From: Zygnema circumcarinatum
Lineage: Eukaryota; Streptophyta; Zygnematophyceae; Zygnematales; Zygnemataceae
Reading direction: 5' to 3'
DNA length: 64,000 nt
NCBI GenBank assembly: GCA_037447605.1
Contig: CM074809.1
Coordinates: 2,065,702-2,129,701, forward strand
Shown piece by piece: positions 24,091 through 35,159 of the stretch (positions within the stretch are counted from its first letter, which is position 1; each line of letters begins with the position of its first letter). The position numbers and the translations under genes were made by a program. The notes under the pieces were generated by a model, which was not told where the DNA came from, ran no database searches, and worked only from the letters and a program-made list of their open reading frames with translations.

Positions 24091-26640
24091 TCAAGCCCAA
24101 CGCAGGGGAGGTCTGTCAAATGCACGATAAAGTTTTTCACATAGCCATGCGTCCTGGGCTGCATACTTCACTTGCTGAGGAGAAAGGTATTCCAATGCCC
24201 AATTACTCATAGTTACTGCCCTCGACTTTTCCGCGTCATGTCCAAAAATGTGCTTTACAAGGGCCTGCGCTCAGAAACGTAACAGAAAGCGAAAGAAAAT
24301 GAAGTTGGATCATACGACTCCAGGAATTAGAAAGCACGAGGCAAACGACAACAAGACAGTTTTCCCAGCAAAAAGCAATGTAAGTATACTCGAGAGGAAC
24401 AGAGCTTTTGCTTAGTGAGTACCGAAACATTGCTGCAATGAGATTGTAAAGATAACACGCAGTTACAGTTGACTGCAAACGCGATACACAACTTTTGAAC
24501 CTATATGAGCAAAACTGATAGATACAATGTCAATGGACAAGGTACTTAGCTGGAAAGGGCCTGGGCCACGCAACACACCTACGTGGGAACCTTCAGCAAT
24601 GGAGACGACAAGTGGCATTGCTCCCATAAAGAATATGCACATTCGTCAGCCAATTGTATGAAAATTCTACTCAAAAGTCAGAGCACGCATACCTTCAGGC
24701 TCGTTTGGAGGCCAAGGTCGATGACCTTCACTCTTGCCAGTGCACTTAAATCACACAGTCCCTCGCACATCCACCCGTAGTCATCCTCGATTTTCTACAA
24801 TTGTCAAAAAAACAAATACCCTTAAAACAAAAGGAAAGAATCACGGAAAAAAAAAAGAGAGGAGGGGGAAAACAGCAACAAGGAAGGAGTTTACTATCAT
24901 ACCAAAGAATACTGTCAGCCAACATTTCCACGAGAGTCAATTTGCCATAATGACAGAAACGGAAATAATGTAGGAAAGGAGCCGTTCGCAGAGCAGCACT
25001 GAACGAAACATAGACTAATTGAGTTCACTTGGAAAAAAATTGTAGGACATGGGGGAGCTGCGTTCTCAGACTTGCATGAGACATTACCACCAGAGTGTGT
25101 GATGCAAAATAGGTGGTATGAAAAAAGAATGACTGATACCCTGCTTTTTTTTATTCTAGGACAGCCTTCCTGGCTTGATACTACAGATCACTGTTGAGGT
25201 GTTGATAAAGAAGAGGCATGGGCCCCTTGTTATCCAGCGTGGGTTAACAAACAGTGACAACATCATGGCGTGATCGAACCAGCACGTATGTTAATATCAG
25301 CTTATGATGCACTTTGTAGCTGTCAGATACCACCGGCGAATTCTCAAAAAAAGCCAAGATTGTGCTCTCACCCTGGCATCCTGCTTGATGCCCACTCCTG
25401 CGAGAGTTACATAAGGAGACACAAGCAAGTCCTTCAGCGTCTGCATCCACAAATAGAAAATAGGTAAGCAGCAACTTACTGGTAAGTCTGAGTGCTTCAT
25501 ACAAAGGCAAAATCATTAAGAAAAAGTGAGGAAAGGAAGCCTGTCAGAGAGTCAGTCATGCACGGATCAAGCGGTACTTGCCAGGTGCAACTCTGCAATA
25601 GCTTACTAATGTAGAAAGATATTGGCGCGGGTGGAAAAGCCAATTATCGCTTTATCGAGCCATCTTGAACCTCGCTGCTGCTGCTGCAAACTAAGACGGA
25701 CTCTCTAGGGCAACTCATTCTACTACTCTGTGATTGCAATAGCCATACACAATATTGACATGGCAGGAAAGAAAGAAACGAAACGAATGTGATCATTGAG
25801 ATGAAGAACATCCGTTAACTCAAGTAAGACCTTCCAATTTGAAAGTAAACGAGACATGAAGTCGACACATGGCTAAGTGTTGGCGTGCATTCAGATGACG
25901 GTTTTGTCGACATACCCGGTGGACTAGCAATTCAATGCATGCGCGTATTGCCTCAAACACAATGACCAGAGCCATGAATTAGGCCAATCATAAGCTCCGG
26001 TTCCAGTTTGCTTAAATTCCGGGAGAATAGCTGCAAAATGGCCTGTCCATACCTTTGGAAAGTGATCCAGGTACAGCAGTTGCACTACAAGGCACGCCAC
26101 TTCTGTTGCTAGCTGTAGCAGTGCCACAGGGTTCACTTGTCCCTTCCTGAAATTTGGCTCCCATTCCAAGTCCATCCCGTAGACTGCTGAAGGATGTTGA
26201 AGCAGCCAGTTCTCTATCACTCTTGCTTCATTTGTCAGGGTGATTTCCACCATGAACAATTGATTGGCTCTAAGTTCTACATTCTGAAGGTGGGTGTTGG
26301 GTCTGTGGGAGTTAGTCTGAACAACTGAAACTGGGAACTGAACGCTGTCTACTCTAGGTTGGTAAAATGTGTATGGTGTGTGATCGGTAGCCTGGATCGA
26401 AGACTCGGCGACTGCCTGTGTGGAGCAATCACGTTTGATGTGACCGAATCCATTGCAATTGTAGCAGCGAACCCGTCGGCATTGACTACCAGAATGTCCT
26501 GCATACCCCTTCCGCACATCGCTAAGTAAATCAGTAAGTTTGAACAACTCATAACCTTCGTCCAGACGAAACAGACCTATCCACTGTAGCACGTTTTTAG
26601 GGCTCTTAGGGATGCTAAAAAAAGACCTGCCGGAAACCAT
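24091..26640 (-). CDS. CCHC zinc-knuckle plus DEDDy 3'-5' exonuclease (WRN/RNase D-like)
   Basis: Four exons, 26640-26053, 25440-25372, 24794-24693 and 24264-24091, all phase 0, give 310 codons. Residues 59-72 form a perfect CX2CX4HX4C zinc knuckle (CYNCNGFGHIKRDC). The exonuclease domain follows from about residue 130. Motif I is MDLEWEP (D157, E159), motif II is GVGIKQDARKIEDDYG (D217), and motif III is YAAQDAWLCEKLY (Y287, D291), so all four acidic residues and the tyrosine of the DEDDy class are present. SNW before motif III is typical of plant WRN-exo-like proteins. The knuckle suggests single-stranded nucleic acid binding; substrate and compartment cannot be read from sequence. ATG 26640 is the first usable Met, but the frame continues upstream to a possible acceptor at 26647, so the N-terminus may be longer. 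Confidence 0.85.
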
Positions 26641-26649
26641 ACGAGTCTA

Positions 26650-27799
26650 TTGCTCAAACAAAGGGAGGTTTGTTCCCTTTGCAAACACTCCACAAAGCGC
26701 CAGATTTAGGCTAACTCTGAAAATCTTGTCCAGAATGACGTAAGCTTTGTAAGCGATCATGTGCATGAGACATGCACATGAGTGAAACGTATGTCTCAGT
26801 GCGAATAACTCGAGATGCAGAGAAGGAACGGAAAGCGGACAATGGACTAATACTGCCATTATAAAAAAAAAACAACTTCCGACGATGACGAAATAAATCC
26901 AGCTGAGGGAGGAGCAAATACTTGTCAAAATCTACAGCCTACATTGCAGACAGCAACTAATCATCATCATTTTTTGCGGCCTACATGTCTTTTCATTCGC
27001 AAATGTATGTTGTCTAAGCATGAACAGAGACACTCATTCACTGCAAGGCATGAAAACAATTGACACGCTCTAGATAAGATCCTGCCTTAACTACGTCGCT
27101 TTCCAATCCGGCCGGTGCACCCTTCAGTCCAAATGTCAGTCAGGTCCGGATGTAATATTCACATTCTACGAGCCATCTGCAAGTTTTGCAATGTCGAGTT
27201 TTTCCAGACATGACTTCGCCTTGAACTAATGAAAAATCCGTGCCATTCCCATGCTTTCCTGCTCGCATCAGTCCATCCAGCCTCTCGTACACATCCGCAA
27301 TGCATCGCTTCACCACCAAGATCCACCTTCAGAACCGTCCCGCGGTGTGGCTCCATGTCGCACTACGTACCACTCTGGCGGCAGACGTTGCACCACATGC
27401 TGCCGCCGGAGAAGCCGCCAGCCGGCGCAGTGAGGTGCAGGTGCAGGTGCTGCCTGCCCTCAATTCTATGGCAGACGGCTCAACATCAACAACACTGGAA
27501 CGCTTCAGGGAGGCGAGGGAGGCGACGCAGCGCCAGGACTGTTTGCACCCAGAATCAGTCGAGAAATTATTTTCGAGATTGCCAAGATAAGTAAACATTT
27601 GAGGTCAGCCCGGGAGAAACTTTGGCAAATGACGGGCAGCAGAAAGGATCGCCGCGCTTGCTTGGTTGCGGTCGGACTCCTCCGGGCAGGAGAAGAAGTT
27701 TTCAATCAGAAATCGGGCAGCCAAGAACACGAGCTGAAATTTCAGTGCCGTAAAATAAATTTACATATCCTATTATCCTGCAAGCTTCGTGCTTCAAAA
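26650..27799. other. Upstream region of the exonuclease gene
   Basis: Contains short, mutually overlapping frames on both strands at 27159-27356 (-) and 27240-27590 (+). The plus frame has an Arg-rich N-terminus that could be a targeting peptide (inner ATG at 27300), but it has no recognisable domain and no partner exon. It may hold the 5' exon of the exonuclease gene. I do not call a gene here. Confidence 0.3.
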
Positions 27800-27816
27800 A
27801 GTGGCTTGCTGCAAAT
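27800..27816 (+). repeat. 17-bp direct repeat, left copy
   Basis: AGTGGCTTGCTGCAAAT at 27800-27816 recurs exactly at 28317-28333, bracketing the inverted pair of MITEs. It may be a target-site duplication of the composite, although 17 bases is longer than the TA duplication of the individual elements. Confidence 0.85.
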
Positions 27817-27817
27817 A

Positions 27818-28032
27818 GGGGGAGTCAGACCTTGACCATCGCCCGCGGAATTGACAGATTCCGCCGGCGGAAAGGTATTGATTTCGATTGCAGAATTCGG
27901 ATCGGAAACCGCGGCTCCCTCCGAACCTGTCTGTCCCGTCCGTACTTCGAAATAGGTTACAAAAATGAGATACAGGCTCGGCGCCCGAGCCTGTCGAACG
28001 TCCACTTTTGGCGGAAAAGGCCCGACTCCCCC
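27818..28032 (+). mobile_element. MITE copy A (TA-flanked, GGGGGAGTCAGAC termini)
   Basis: A 215-bp element starting GGGGGAGTCAGACC and ending CGACTCCCCC, with TA immediately outside both ends. It has no coding capacity. Its terminal repeats and TA duplication fit a non-autonomous element of the Tc1/mariner type. Copy B is its near-identical inverted partner (about four differences over 200 bases), so the two together can form a long hairpin RNA. Confidence 0.8.
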
Positions 28033-28038
28033 TATTTA

Positions 28039-28312
28039 GGGGGAGTCAGACGACCAGCGCCAAACCAATTCCGCGAGCCCGTCGGGCCAATTCCGCGTTG
28101 TACGGCAGGCCTTTTCCGCCAAAAGTGGACGTTCGACAGGCTCGGGCGCCGAGCCTGTATCTCATTTTTGTAACCTATTTCAAAGTACGGACGGGACAGA
28201 CAGGTTCGGGGGGAGCCGCGGTTTCCGACCCGAATTCTGCAATCGAAATCAATACCTTTCCGCCGGCGGAATCTTTCAATTCCGCGGGCGATGGTCAAGG
28301 TCTGACTCCCCC
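28039..28312 (-). mobile_element. MITE copy B, inverted relative to copy A
   Basis: A 274-bp element with the same GGGGGAGTCAGAC ends and TA on both sides. It is separated from copy A by only TATTTA. Most of it is the reverse complement of copy A. It has an extra block of about 57 bases (28052-28108) near the junction that copy A lacks, so copy A may be a shortened relative. Confidence 0.8.
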
Positions 28313-28316
28313 TAAT

Positions 28317-28333
28317 AGTGGCTTGCTGCAAAT
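28317..28333 (+). repeat. 17-bp direct repeat, right copy
   Basis: Perfect second copy of the 27800-27816 sequence, immediately after MITE copy B. Confidence 0.85.
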
Positions 28334-28914
28334 TTTCGCGTCCGCAGAAGGAAGGGCGCGAGCGACCTTCAAAATGACTTCCCGCTAAAATTCAGCGATC
28401 CCCAAGAGTAAAAAGAAATAACGTCATGCTGCCACGGCTGAGTAATCAGCAATAAGGTCTGCCTATAAGCTTAGTTGCTTTGCTTGTTCCATGTAAAGCA
28501 ACTCTGTGCGCGTGCTGCGCCGCACATCGGCGACCTTCGCGGCTGCTTCTAGTGCCGTGTTGTCGAGCCTAGAAGTAGCTTTCCGTTTTGAGGCTTTCTC
28601 TTTGTCCTTATGTCCATTGTGACCGCTTCCTCTGTTTCCCTATGTCCATTTTATCCATGTACATTTGATGGCCTTGCCATCGTGAGTTCAATCAAACATC
28701 ATTCCCCTCCATGTAAAACTTGCCTCAAATAAGGGAAAAATATATACCGCCCCCCCCTTTTTTTTGGTTATCCCGCCACTGTTTTTTTGAAATCCGACCC
28801 TTCCATTTCGGCTATTCTGCCCCCTGTTTTGAAATATCCCGCCCCCCCCCATTTTGGATATTCCCCCCCTTTTTCTCCTTCTCACACATCAGCGCAACGT
28901 TCGTTCGAGAGAGA

Positions 28915-29147
28915 GAGGAAAGGAGAGTCTCTCTCCTTTGCTCTCTCCTTTGCTCTCTCCTCTAGTCTCTCTCTCCTTTGCTCTCACTCTACTCACTCTC
29001 TCTCTCTCCTTTGCTCTCTCCTCTGCTCATTCTCTCTCTCCTTTGCTCTCTCCTTTGCTCTCTCCTCTAGTCTCTCTCTCCTCTACTCTCACTCCTCTGC
29101 CCTTTCTCTCTCCTCTATACTCTCTCTCCTCGGCTCTCGCTCCTTTG

Positions 29148-29178
<31 letters not shown>

Positions 29179-29321
29179 TTCTCTCTCTCTCTCTTTCTCC
29201 CTTTCCCTCTCCTCTGCTCTCTCTCCTCTAGTCTTTCTCTCCTCTACTCTCTCTCCTTTGCTCTCACTCCTCTGCTCGAGAGAGAGTAGGGGAGAGAAAG
29301 ACTAGAGGAGAGAGAGCAGAG

Positions 29322-29371
<50 letters not shown>

Positions 29372-29375
29372 AGAG
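28915..29375. repeat. CT/GA low-complexity palindromic core
   Basis: A long CTCTCT-rich tract with scattered TTTGCTCT and CTAGTCT units (28915-29275) is followed by its GAGAGA counterpart (29275-29375), giving an imperfect hairpin. It forms the centre of the foldback element. Open frames through it encode only Ser/Leu or Arg/Glu runs. Confidence 0.9.
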
Positions 29376-29497
29376 AGAGCAAGCTATCAAGCCAACCATT
29401 ACATCATGACAGACCTTCACACCCACCAAAAGAAAAAGGATAAAAAGAGAATAAAAAGTTCCTAAATATAGAAAAACTCGCAAACCGAGAGGAAGAA

Positions 29498-29507
29498 NNN
29501 NNNNNNN
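29498..29507. other. Assembly gap (10 N)
   Basis: Ten N inside the foldback element, at the edge of a G-rich arm that would be hard to sequence. Confidence 0.95.
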
Positions 29508-30033
29508 GGGGAGGGCAAGGGAGGGGAGGGGCTAGGACGGGAGGGGCGGGAAAGAAATATTCAAAACAGGGGGGCGATCTCCTCCCGAAATATCCAAAAT
29601 GGGGGAGGGGGGCAGAATAGCCGAAATGGGAGGGTCGGATTTCAAAAAAACAGTGGCGGGATAACCAAAAAAGGGGGGCGGTATATAGTTCTCCCAAATA
29701 AGTTATTAAATGCATCGACCTTCTTCCTCCACCGTCCGATCAGCGCCCCGATCGAATCTGACCGTCGATATTCCAGATCCTGACCGTACCGTACCGTCAG
29801 CCAGCCGGCCGGCCGGCCTGCCGACAACGGCCACTATCCTTCTGTTTTCTGTTTTCTGTTTTACGGGTACGGTGCACGTGGCTATTGACATCCATGTGCG
29901 CCTCCTAACGGCTCCGTTAGCCGTTGAACTTCCGCCGAAACTGCGCACATGAAGCCGCCTCCGAGCGTGGCCGTGGCGGCCCGATGGCCCCGCGGTCAAC
30001 TCCGACTTTTGGGCGGCCCCTGTAAGGCGGCTG

Positions 30034-30054
30034 CCAATCACAATTTGACACGTG
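30034..30054 (+). promoter_or_regulatory. ERSE-I-like composite: CCAAT-N10-CACG with G-box
   Basis: CCAAT at 30034-30038, ten bases, then CACGTG at 30049-30054, with a further GACGTAGC and an inverted CCAAT box (ATTGG) within 45 bases. It lies about 230 bases before the YqaJ start codon. In plants, CCAAT-N10-CACG is the NF-Y plus bZIP28 element of ER-stress genes. That it acts so here is inference. Confidence 0.5.
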
Positions 30055-30277
30055 TGCAATGTTGTTGACGTAGCAGGTTCTGATTGGTTGAGTCTAAACG
30101 CACGAAGCTGAATGGTTTTCCCGCCCGTCGCTCCGCTTTGTCACTTCGCCCTCCGCTTCTGCTTGTTGCAGGGAGGGAGGCGGCCCTGCCCGCCCCCCCT
30201 GCCGCTGCTCGGCCGGCCTGGCCATAGCGACGCTCTTGCAGCACGCGCTCACCTGCTGATACCTCCGTGCCGCGGGA

Positions 30278-33200
30278 ATGTTTCTCAAGGTGGCTGCAGC
30301 GCCGGGGGGAGCGATTCTCGCTGTCTCGTGTGGCCGCACGGAGGGATTGTTTGCGTTTGCGTTGGCAAGGAGCTCTGGCAACATGAGGAGCTACTCGCAC
30401 GTCCGACGGTCGATCATCTTCCATTTAAAAGGCGACAGGAAGCGGTCAGTCTCGCTGGGACTGCCTGCTGTCTCAAGCCGCTCGTGCAGGGCAGACATGT
30501 TTCCTTTCGCATTTGGTATGTTTGTCGTACATGCGGAAATGAGGAGGTTTATGCTCCCAGCACAGGCTTTCTGTTGGAAAATCCGCGGGCTTTCTCTTCC
30601 AAACTACGGGCGGTTACTTGGGATATCCAGATGTTTTACTTGAATAAAATCCTCTACACTAAGGTTCAACTCGAGTTCGCTCCAGTCAGCGTTTGAATCT
30701 TATCTTTAATGCCCATGCCCATCGAGCCCACCTTGGTGATAGAAGTCACTGTCAATTCTGTTATAATGCGGATGATCTATGGCCCTCTCTACCGCCTCTT
30801 ATTTATGCTTGCAAATAAACCTTTGCTTACAAGGAAGACTGAATAAACCGAAGGTACCGCGTGCCAAAGCCCCCAAAGCTCTTTTCTGAATTGTGAACAT
30901 TTTGCGAACGTGCAACGTTCTTGTAATTGTCACCGTCTCTCTTTTTCGAAGGAAGGCTTAATATTGCAAGACGGGGCAATTAAAAAAGCCGCAAGTGAAG
31001 CTATTTATGAAATGTTTCGGAAATTCTTGATAGAAATTAAACGCTTCTATTGCCAATCGTATCTGCAGCAAAATAGTGTTTACTTTTTTGGATCCTTTTT
31101 GCCTGCATGTGCTTTTGACGTAAAATTCTCTTATGCCCAGCTCAACACAGATTCTTTTGCGTGTTTCAAAGACCGGACGGATGAGATCGTTATTTTTTTT
31201 AAGCGGTGCTAGCGCTAGACTGTTGCCTACGGATGTATTGGCGAATGAGTCAGTTAAGTAAGGACTTTACAGCATTGAGCTGACTTGGCAATGGGGATAT
31301 TTTGCAGAGCCCTTTGCTGCAGTTCACAGGCGGGGCAACGAGCAACTAGCTTATCTTCAGCAGAACGAGCACCCTCTCCTCCACAAAGCACCAACACAAC
31401 TGTGAACCTTTCTTCAGAACCTTCTGGTGCGGGCAAAACTATAGCTAACCGGCATATTCACATCATAATACTTGTTATTGAATCCATGAGAGTACATAGC
31501 AAGTCATTGTTTTCTGTAAAGTAAAATCAGCACAAATTGGATGATGCAGTCAGCAAGCGCACGGAACTCTAAAGCAATCACAGTGAAAGTGATGTTATTT
31601 GTGCATGTCCTGCCGACTCCATGTGCTCCTTCCATCCTTTCCTGATTGTGTGCGATGATGTGGTTTATGATCCGGACGGAGCAGGTAGTGAGGCCCGTGT
31701 GGTTCGTGAAAATGAGCCTTCAAGGGATATGCAGCTGATGGCCGCACAGGCTGTGCTAACGAAGGAACTCAATGGTGGATTTACGGACGTAGCTGTCGGG
31801 GGGGTGCGATTCAGCGAATGGGCAGTTCAGGAATTTCCTCTTCTTGGCGGTCTCCTCTCTGGACCACATCGCAAGGGCTGGGCAAGCTACAGCACGACAA
31901 TTGAGCGCTACTCCAACCTCAATGTCAATGGTCGTGCAAGGCTGGTTCGAGGAGCCTATGCTTTTCTGCAGAAAGTGGCACCAAAGCCAGCTCCCACTCC
32001 ACCTCTAAACGAGCATAGCTCAGGACAGCTGCAGACCAGTGTTCAAGGTGGCAAAAAACTGGAGAAACAATCGGCCCGCAGCTTGGCTCCAATTCCTTCA
32101 TGGCAGAGAGGCACAGCAGACAGCAGCCTGAATTGTGGAGGAGGCGGGCCAAGCATGGGACACCAGGTCTTGAAGCCGGCCATAGGGAAGGAAGGAGCTC
32201 CCGTTTCTGTGTCGATAGAACAAGACGCAGGATTAGCAAGCTGGGTCTATGGACACCCAGGGAGCAATTTCCAGTTAGGGGCTTTAAAGCAGGTACCAAC
32301 GAGAAGACCAGTTCAGGAAGGTATTAAGTATCAAATATCAATAGGAGGTAGTGCGACCATGGAATCGTCGTTTGTTGAACGCCTTGCGGAGGCCGAGGAT
32401 GCTGGCGCGACTTCAATAAATCCCGACTTACATATAGCTTGTGCACAAATTTTGGATCCGCCACAGCCAAGTAGCAACTCGGTGAATGTGCTCCGCCATG
32501 ACAGAGACGACCAGAGCAGTTTTTATACACAGATGAGTATCAGGGGACATACCATAATCGATAAAGGCCTTGCAGATGGTGGACATCAATTGACTCCTTT
32601 GCGACATCATGTCACAGCAGAGTCTAGTCATATAGGGTCTATAAGTGATGGAGTGGGTATTGGGACTCTGTCAGCTGTTGGCCCCATTCAAGTTAGTGCT
32701 AGCCCTCATTTATCGATTATGGTCGAAAGTGAGCGTTTGGCAGGTATTCACGGGGAAGCAGCAGCAAAGACCACTGTAGAAGCTATGGCCTCTAATCCAG
32801 GGGGGCAGTTGACTGACGATTGGTTCGCGCAAAGGAAATGGAGACTGACAGCAAGTGCTTTTAGCAATGCCTTGGGCTTCTGGGAATCAGGGAGGATAGA
32901 CCTCTGGGAAGAAAAGATTGGAAGGGGGGAAGGCTTTTCTGGCAATGAGGCCACATCGTGGGGAATTTCACATGAAGCACAAGCTGTGCAACTTTATTCT
33001 GCAATGACAAAGAATCGAGTGGAACATCGGAGTTTTCAGGTGGGCGAGCACATCTTACGCATCACTCACAACTCAGCTCCTTATTCTTACATATGTCTTC
33101 CTTAAACAACTTTCCAATTACACAGACACTCTTATTCACACGCAGCTTCTAATCTTAGAGAAGTTTGTTGTCCAGTCATAGGCCGCATGTGATAAGTGCA

Positions 33201-33766
33201 TTCGCACTCTCGTTCGTAGCGTGACTGCCAATCTCACGAGTCCTTCTGGATAAGTGGAGCAGGTTTACCGGGAGGGTGATGACGCCCACTCGTGGCTTGG
33301 TGCTTCCCCTGATGGCCTTCTTGAGAGGGACGCCAAGGGGCAGAATTCTACAGCAGGAGTGTTGGAGGTGAAGTGTCCTCACAATAAAGGGCGCCCAGAG
33401 GTCGCGACGCCTTACCGACAGGTCCCTTACTATTATATGCCACAGGTGCAGGGCCTTCTGGAGATATTGGACCGTGAGTGGCTCGACTTCTATGTGTGGA
33501 CAATGAAAGGCAGCGTGGTGTTTAGAGTGGACAGAGACAGGGGTTACTGGAAGCTCATTTACGGCGTCCTAAGTGAGTATTGGTGGTCCCATGTGGTGCC
33601 TGCAAAACATGCCCTGCGGCAAAACAACCTTCAACGAGTGGAACTGCTGAAGCCGACCAAGGCTCATGCTTTAACAACTGTCATTAAGAAGGAGAGCCAG
33701 CGCCTCTCTGCAGAGTCTCCAGCCATATGGCGGGAAACTGGCGGCAGGTTCTTGGAATTGAGGTAA
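30278..33766 (+). CDS. YqaJ/lambda-exonuclease-type nuclease
   Basis: Exons 30278-30444, 31308-31426, 31685-33039 and 33263-33766 join in phase to 714 codons. The N-terminus is basic and acid-poor, compatible with an organelle targeting peptide. Residues about 95-470 are Ser/Gly/Gln-rich linker without a recognised domain. The YqaJ domain begins near residue 470 (DDWFAQRKWRLTASAF, then WGISHEAQAVQLY). Exon 4 carries the PD-(D/E)XK catalytic set: LGASPDG (D564), GVLEVKCPH (E582, K584) and the following Gln-containing helix YYYMPQVQGLLEI. Such plant proteins are phage-recombinase-like exonucleases thought to act on organelle DNA. The last two exons are secure. The first junction (donor GTCAGT at 30445) rests only on phase, and another small exon may exist in 30445-31307. 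Confidence 0.8.
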
Positions 33767-34619
33767 TTATTGAAAGGTGTCGCGATCTGATGGGAAGTCC
33801 GATTGCTGGTTGCTGTTGTTCATGAATGAATTTTGTAAGCCATTGCACTTCCATAAATCTGCATGCATTGCATTCCAAACGCCCCGCAGAATCGCCGCGT
33901 CCGGCAATCCGCGGGTGTTTTATTCCTATCATTTTTCACAGCAGAACTGATCAACTGATCAACTGGAAATGACGGGAGTCAGCAAGGTAGACGATGTTTA
34001 TTCAAACACGTGCACAATTGGAGAGGTTGAAGGTTCAAGTACTGTAGAACCTCTGTAAGTGTAAGGGCCGAGAGCTGGGTCAGGGGAGCTTTTATAAGTC
34101 CTAACATTGATCTAGCCTCGATTGAACCCCTCTGTGTGAAATTGTTGTCAACAGGAAAACTTTGCTTAGGGCAAAGCAGGCTGTTCTGTTCCGTACTGTC
34201 TTAATAAATAACCAAGTAATAGCCTCTAAGCCAAATTTTTACTACCAGCTAGAGAAAGTGTAATCTCTCGAAGGGCCTTTCAAGTAGCACAAGTCCTTCC
34301 AACAAGGACCTTGTGAATCAACTCGCCCATTCCTTGAAGCTAGAAGTCACTCTCTCATTCTCTGGCCCATAGGCGGCTCCAAGTACTGCAAGGAACTGAA
34401 GCCTAATTCTCATACATCGAAACAGATTTGAAGTGAGTAGAGAAGAATATATAGTTCTGTTGTTGAACTGTTCCAAAACCTGAGGTGTCGAAAGTTTCAT
34501 GAAGTTCAGCAAAAAAAATTGAAGGGAGACGTGTACACGAGTGGACGAGGGAAGTTTGCTTCGAAAGCGGCTGTCACAACTCGACGGCCAAACAGCCAGC
34601 GGCCCGGCGAACTCAGGCT

Positions 34620-34850
34620 CGCGATATATCCCGATACGAAAATTGGCGATAGGTGGACCTACGATAGTCACAGTACCTGAAAAGACGATATTTTACGATA
34701 TATCGCAACCTTTGTATCGATACGACAGACCATCGTTAAGTATCGTTCAGCGATATGTTCGCATAATATCGTGTAACCTAATATCGGCACATATCGTAGC
34801 GATTAGTATCGTCACGTATAGATATGCGGTATATGGATATCGATACGCGT
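34620..34850. repeat. TATCG/CGATA-rich degenerate array
   Basis: More than a dozen CGATA or TATCG words in about 230 bases with irregular spacing, many in near-palindromes such as CGATATATCG and TATCGATACG. It resembles the array at 17510-17730 in core motif but not in period. Confidence 0.7.
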
Positions 34851-34919
34851 CATTCTCGACCTTTTTATCGTACACTATTCGACAGTTCAAGCACGGGGCA
34901 ATTTTTTGGACGAATTGCG

Positions 34920-35060
34920 TGCTGCCACGTGGTGGGCTGAATGTGGAAACCGCTTTTCGAGCCGTGGTCGGAGGTGCCACGTGGCGGGCTCATATTGCGC
35001 CAAATAGAAAAGCGGCAGTTTCTTCGCCGATGAGGGTCTGCCACGTGGCAGACCCCTCCC
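34920..35060. promoter_or_regulatory. Three G-boxes in similar contexts
   Basis: CACGTG occurs at 34926-34931, 34978-34983 and 35042-35047, each preceded by TGC and followed by GG (TGCCACGTGG). A nearby AAAAGCGGCAGTTTCTT is shared almost exactly with the MBD9/AT74 promoter at about 54927. No gene start was identified close by. Confidence 0.4.
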
Positions 35061-35159
35061 GCCCCTCCCCCTTCAGGCCTGCTAGCTGGCGTTGCTCCAT
35101 GTGGCAACTGCAGGACACCTGTCACATTTGAAGAGCGAGCGAGAGGAAGAGCAAGTGAA

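Larger units (their letters stand above)
28734..29694. mobile_element. Foldback DNA transposon with 8-bp target duplication
   Basis: The element is bounded by CAAATAAG at 28726-28733 and again at 29695-29702, an exact 8-bp duplication. The left end reads GGAAAAATATATACCGCC and the right end in reverse complement GGAGAACTATATACCGCC. The inverted arms extend about 150 bases (28734-28880 and 29540-29694). The core is a CT-repeat tract followed by its GA complement. It encodes no transposase. An 8-bp duplication fits hAT-like or Mutator-like mobilisation; I cannot choose. A 10-N gap lies inside at 29498-29507. Confidence 0.85.
33767..35150. other. Convergent intergenic region with TATCG array and G-boxes
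   Basis: This region lies between the YqaJ (+) and PhoD (-) 3' ends. 33767-34600 is featureless AT-rich sequence. 34620-34850 is dense in TATCG/CGATA. 34920-35050 holds three G-boxes. No gene was found, although promoter-like sequence is not expected between two 3' ends. Confidence 0.45.

Noticed and set aside
23687-24212. Plus-strand frames after the PDCD7 stop
   Set aside because: The 3' part overlaps, antisense, the clearly coding last exon of the exonuclease gene, and there is no domain.
27240-27590. 116-codon plus-strand frame with possible targeting peptide
   Set aside because: It begins at GTG, ends without a recognised domain or partner exon, and an opposing minus frame looks equally plausible.
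27742-28388. Pairs of similar frames in 27.7-28.4 kb on both strands
   Set aside because: They are the two inverted MITE copies read in corresponding frames. There is no start, domain or codon bias.
28720-29305. Plus-strand Ser/Leu-rich frames in the CT tract
   Set aside because: Pure consequence of CT microsatellite composition inside a foldback transposon.
34541-35131. 196-codon plus-strand frame
   Set aside because: It covers the TATCG array and G-box block, and its tyrosine/arginine-rich composition follows from CGATA repeats.
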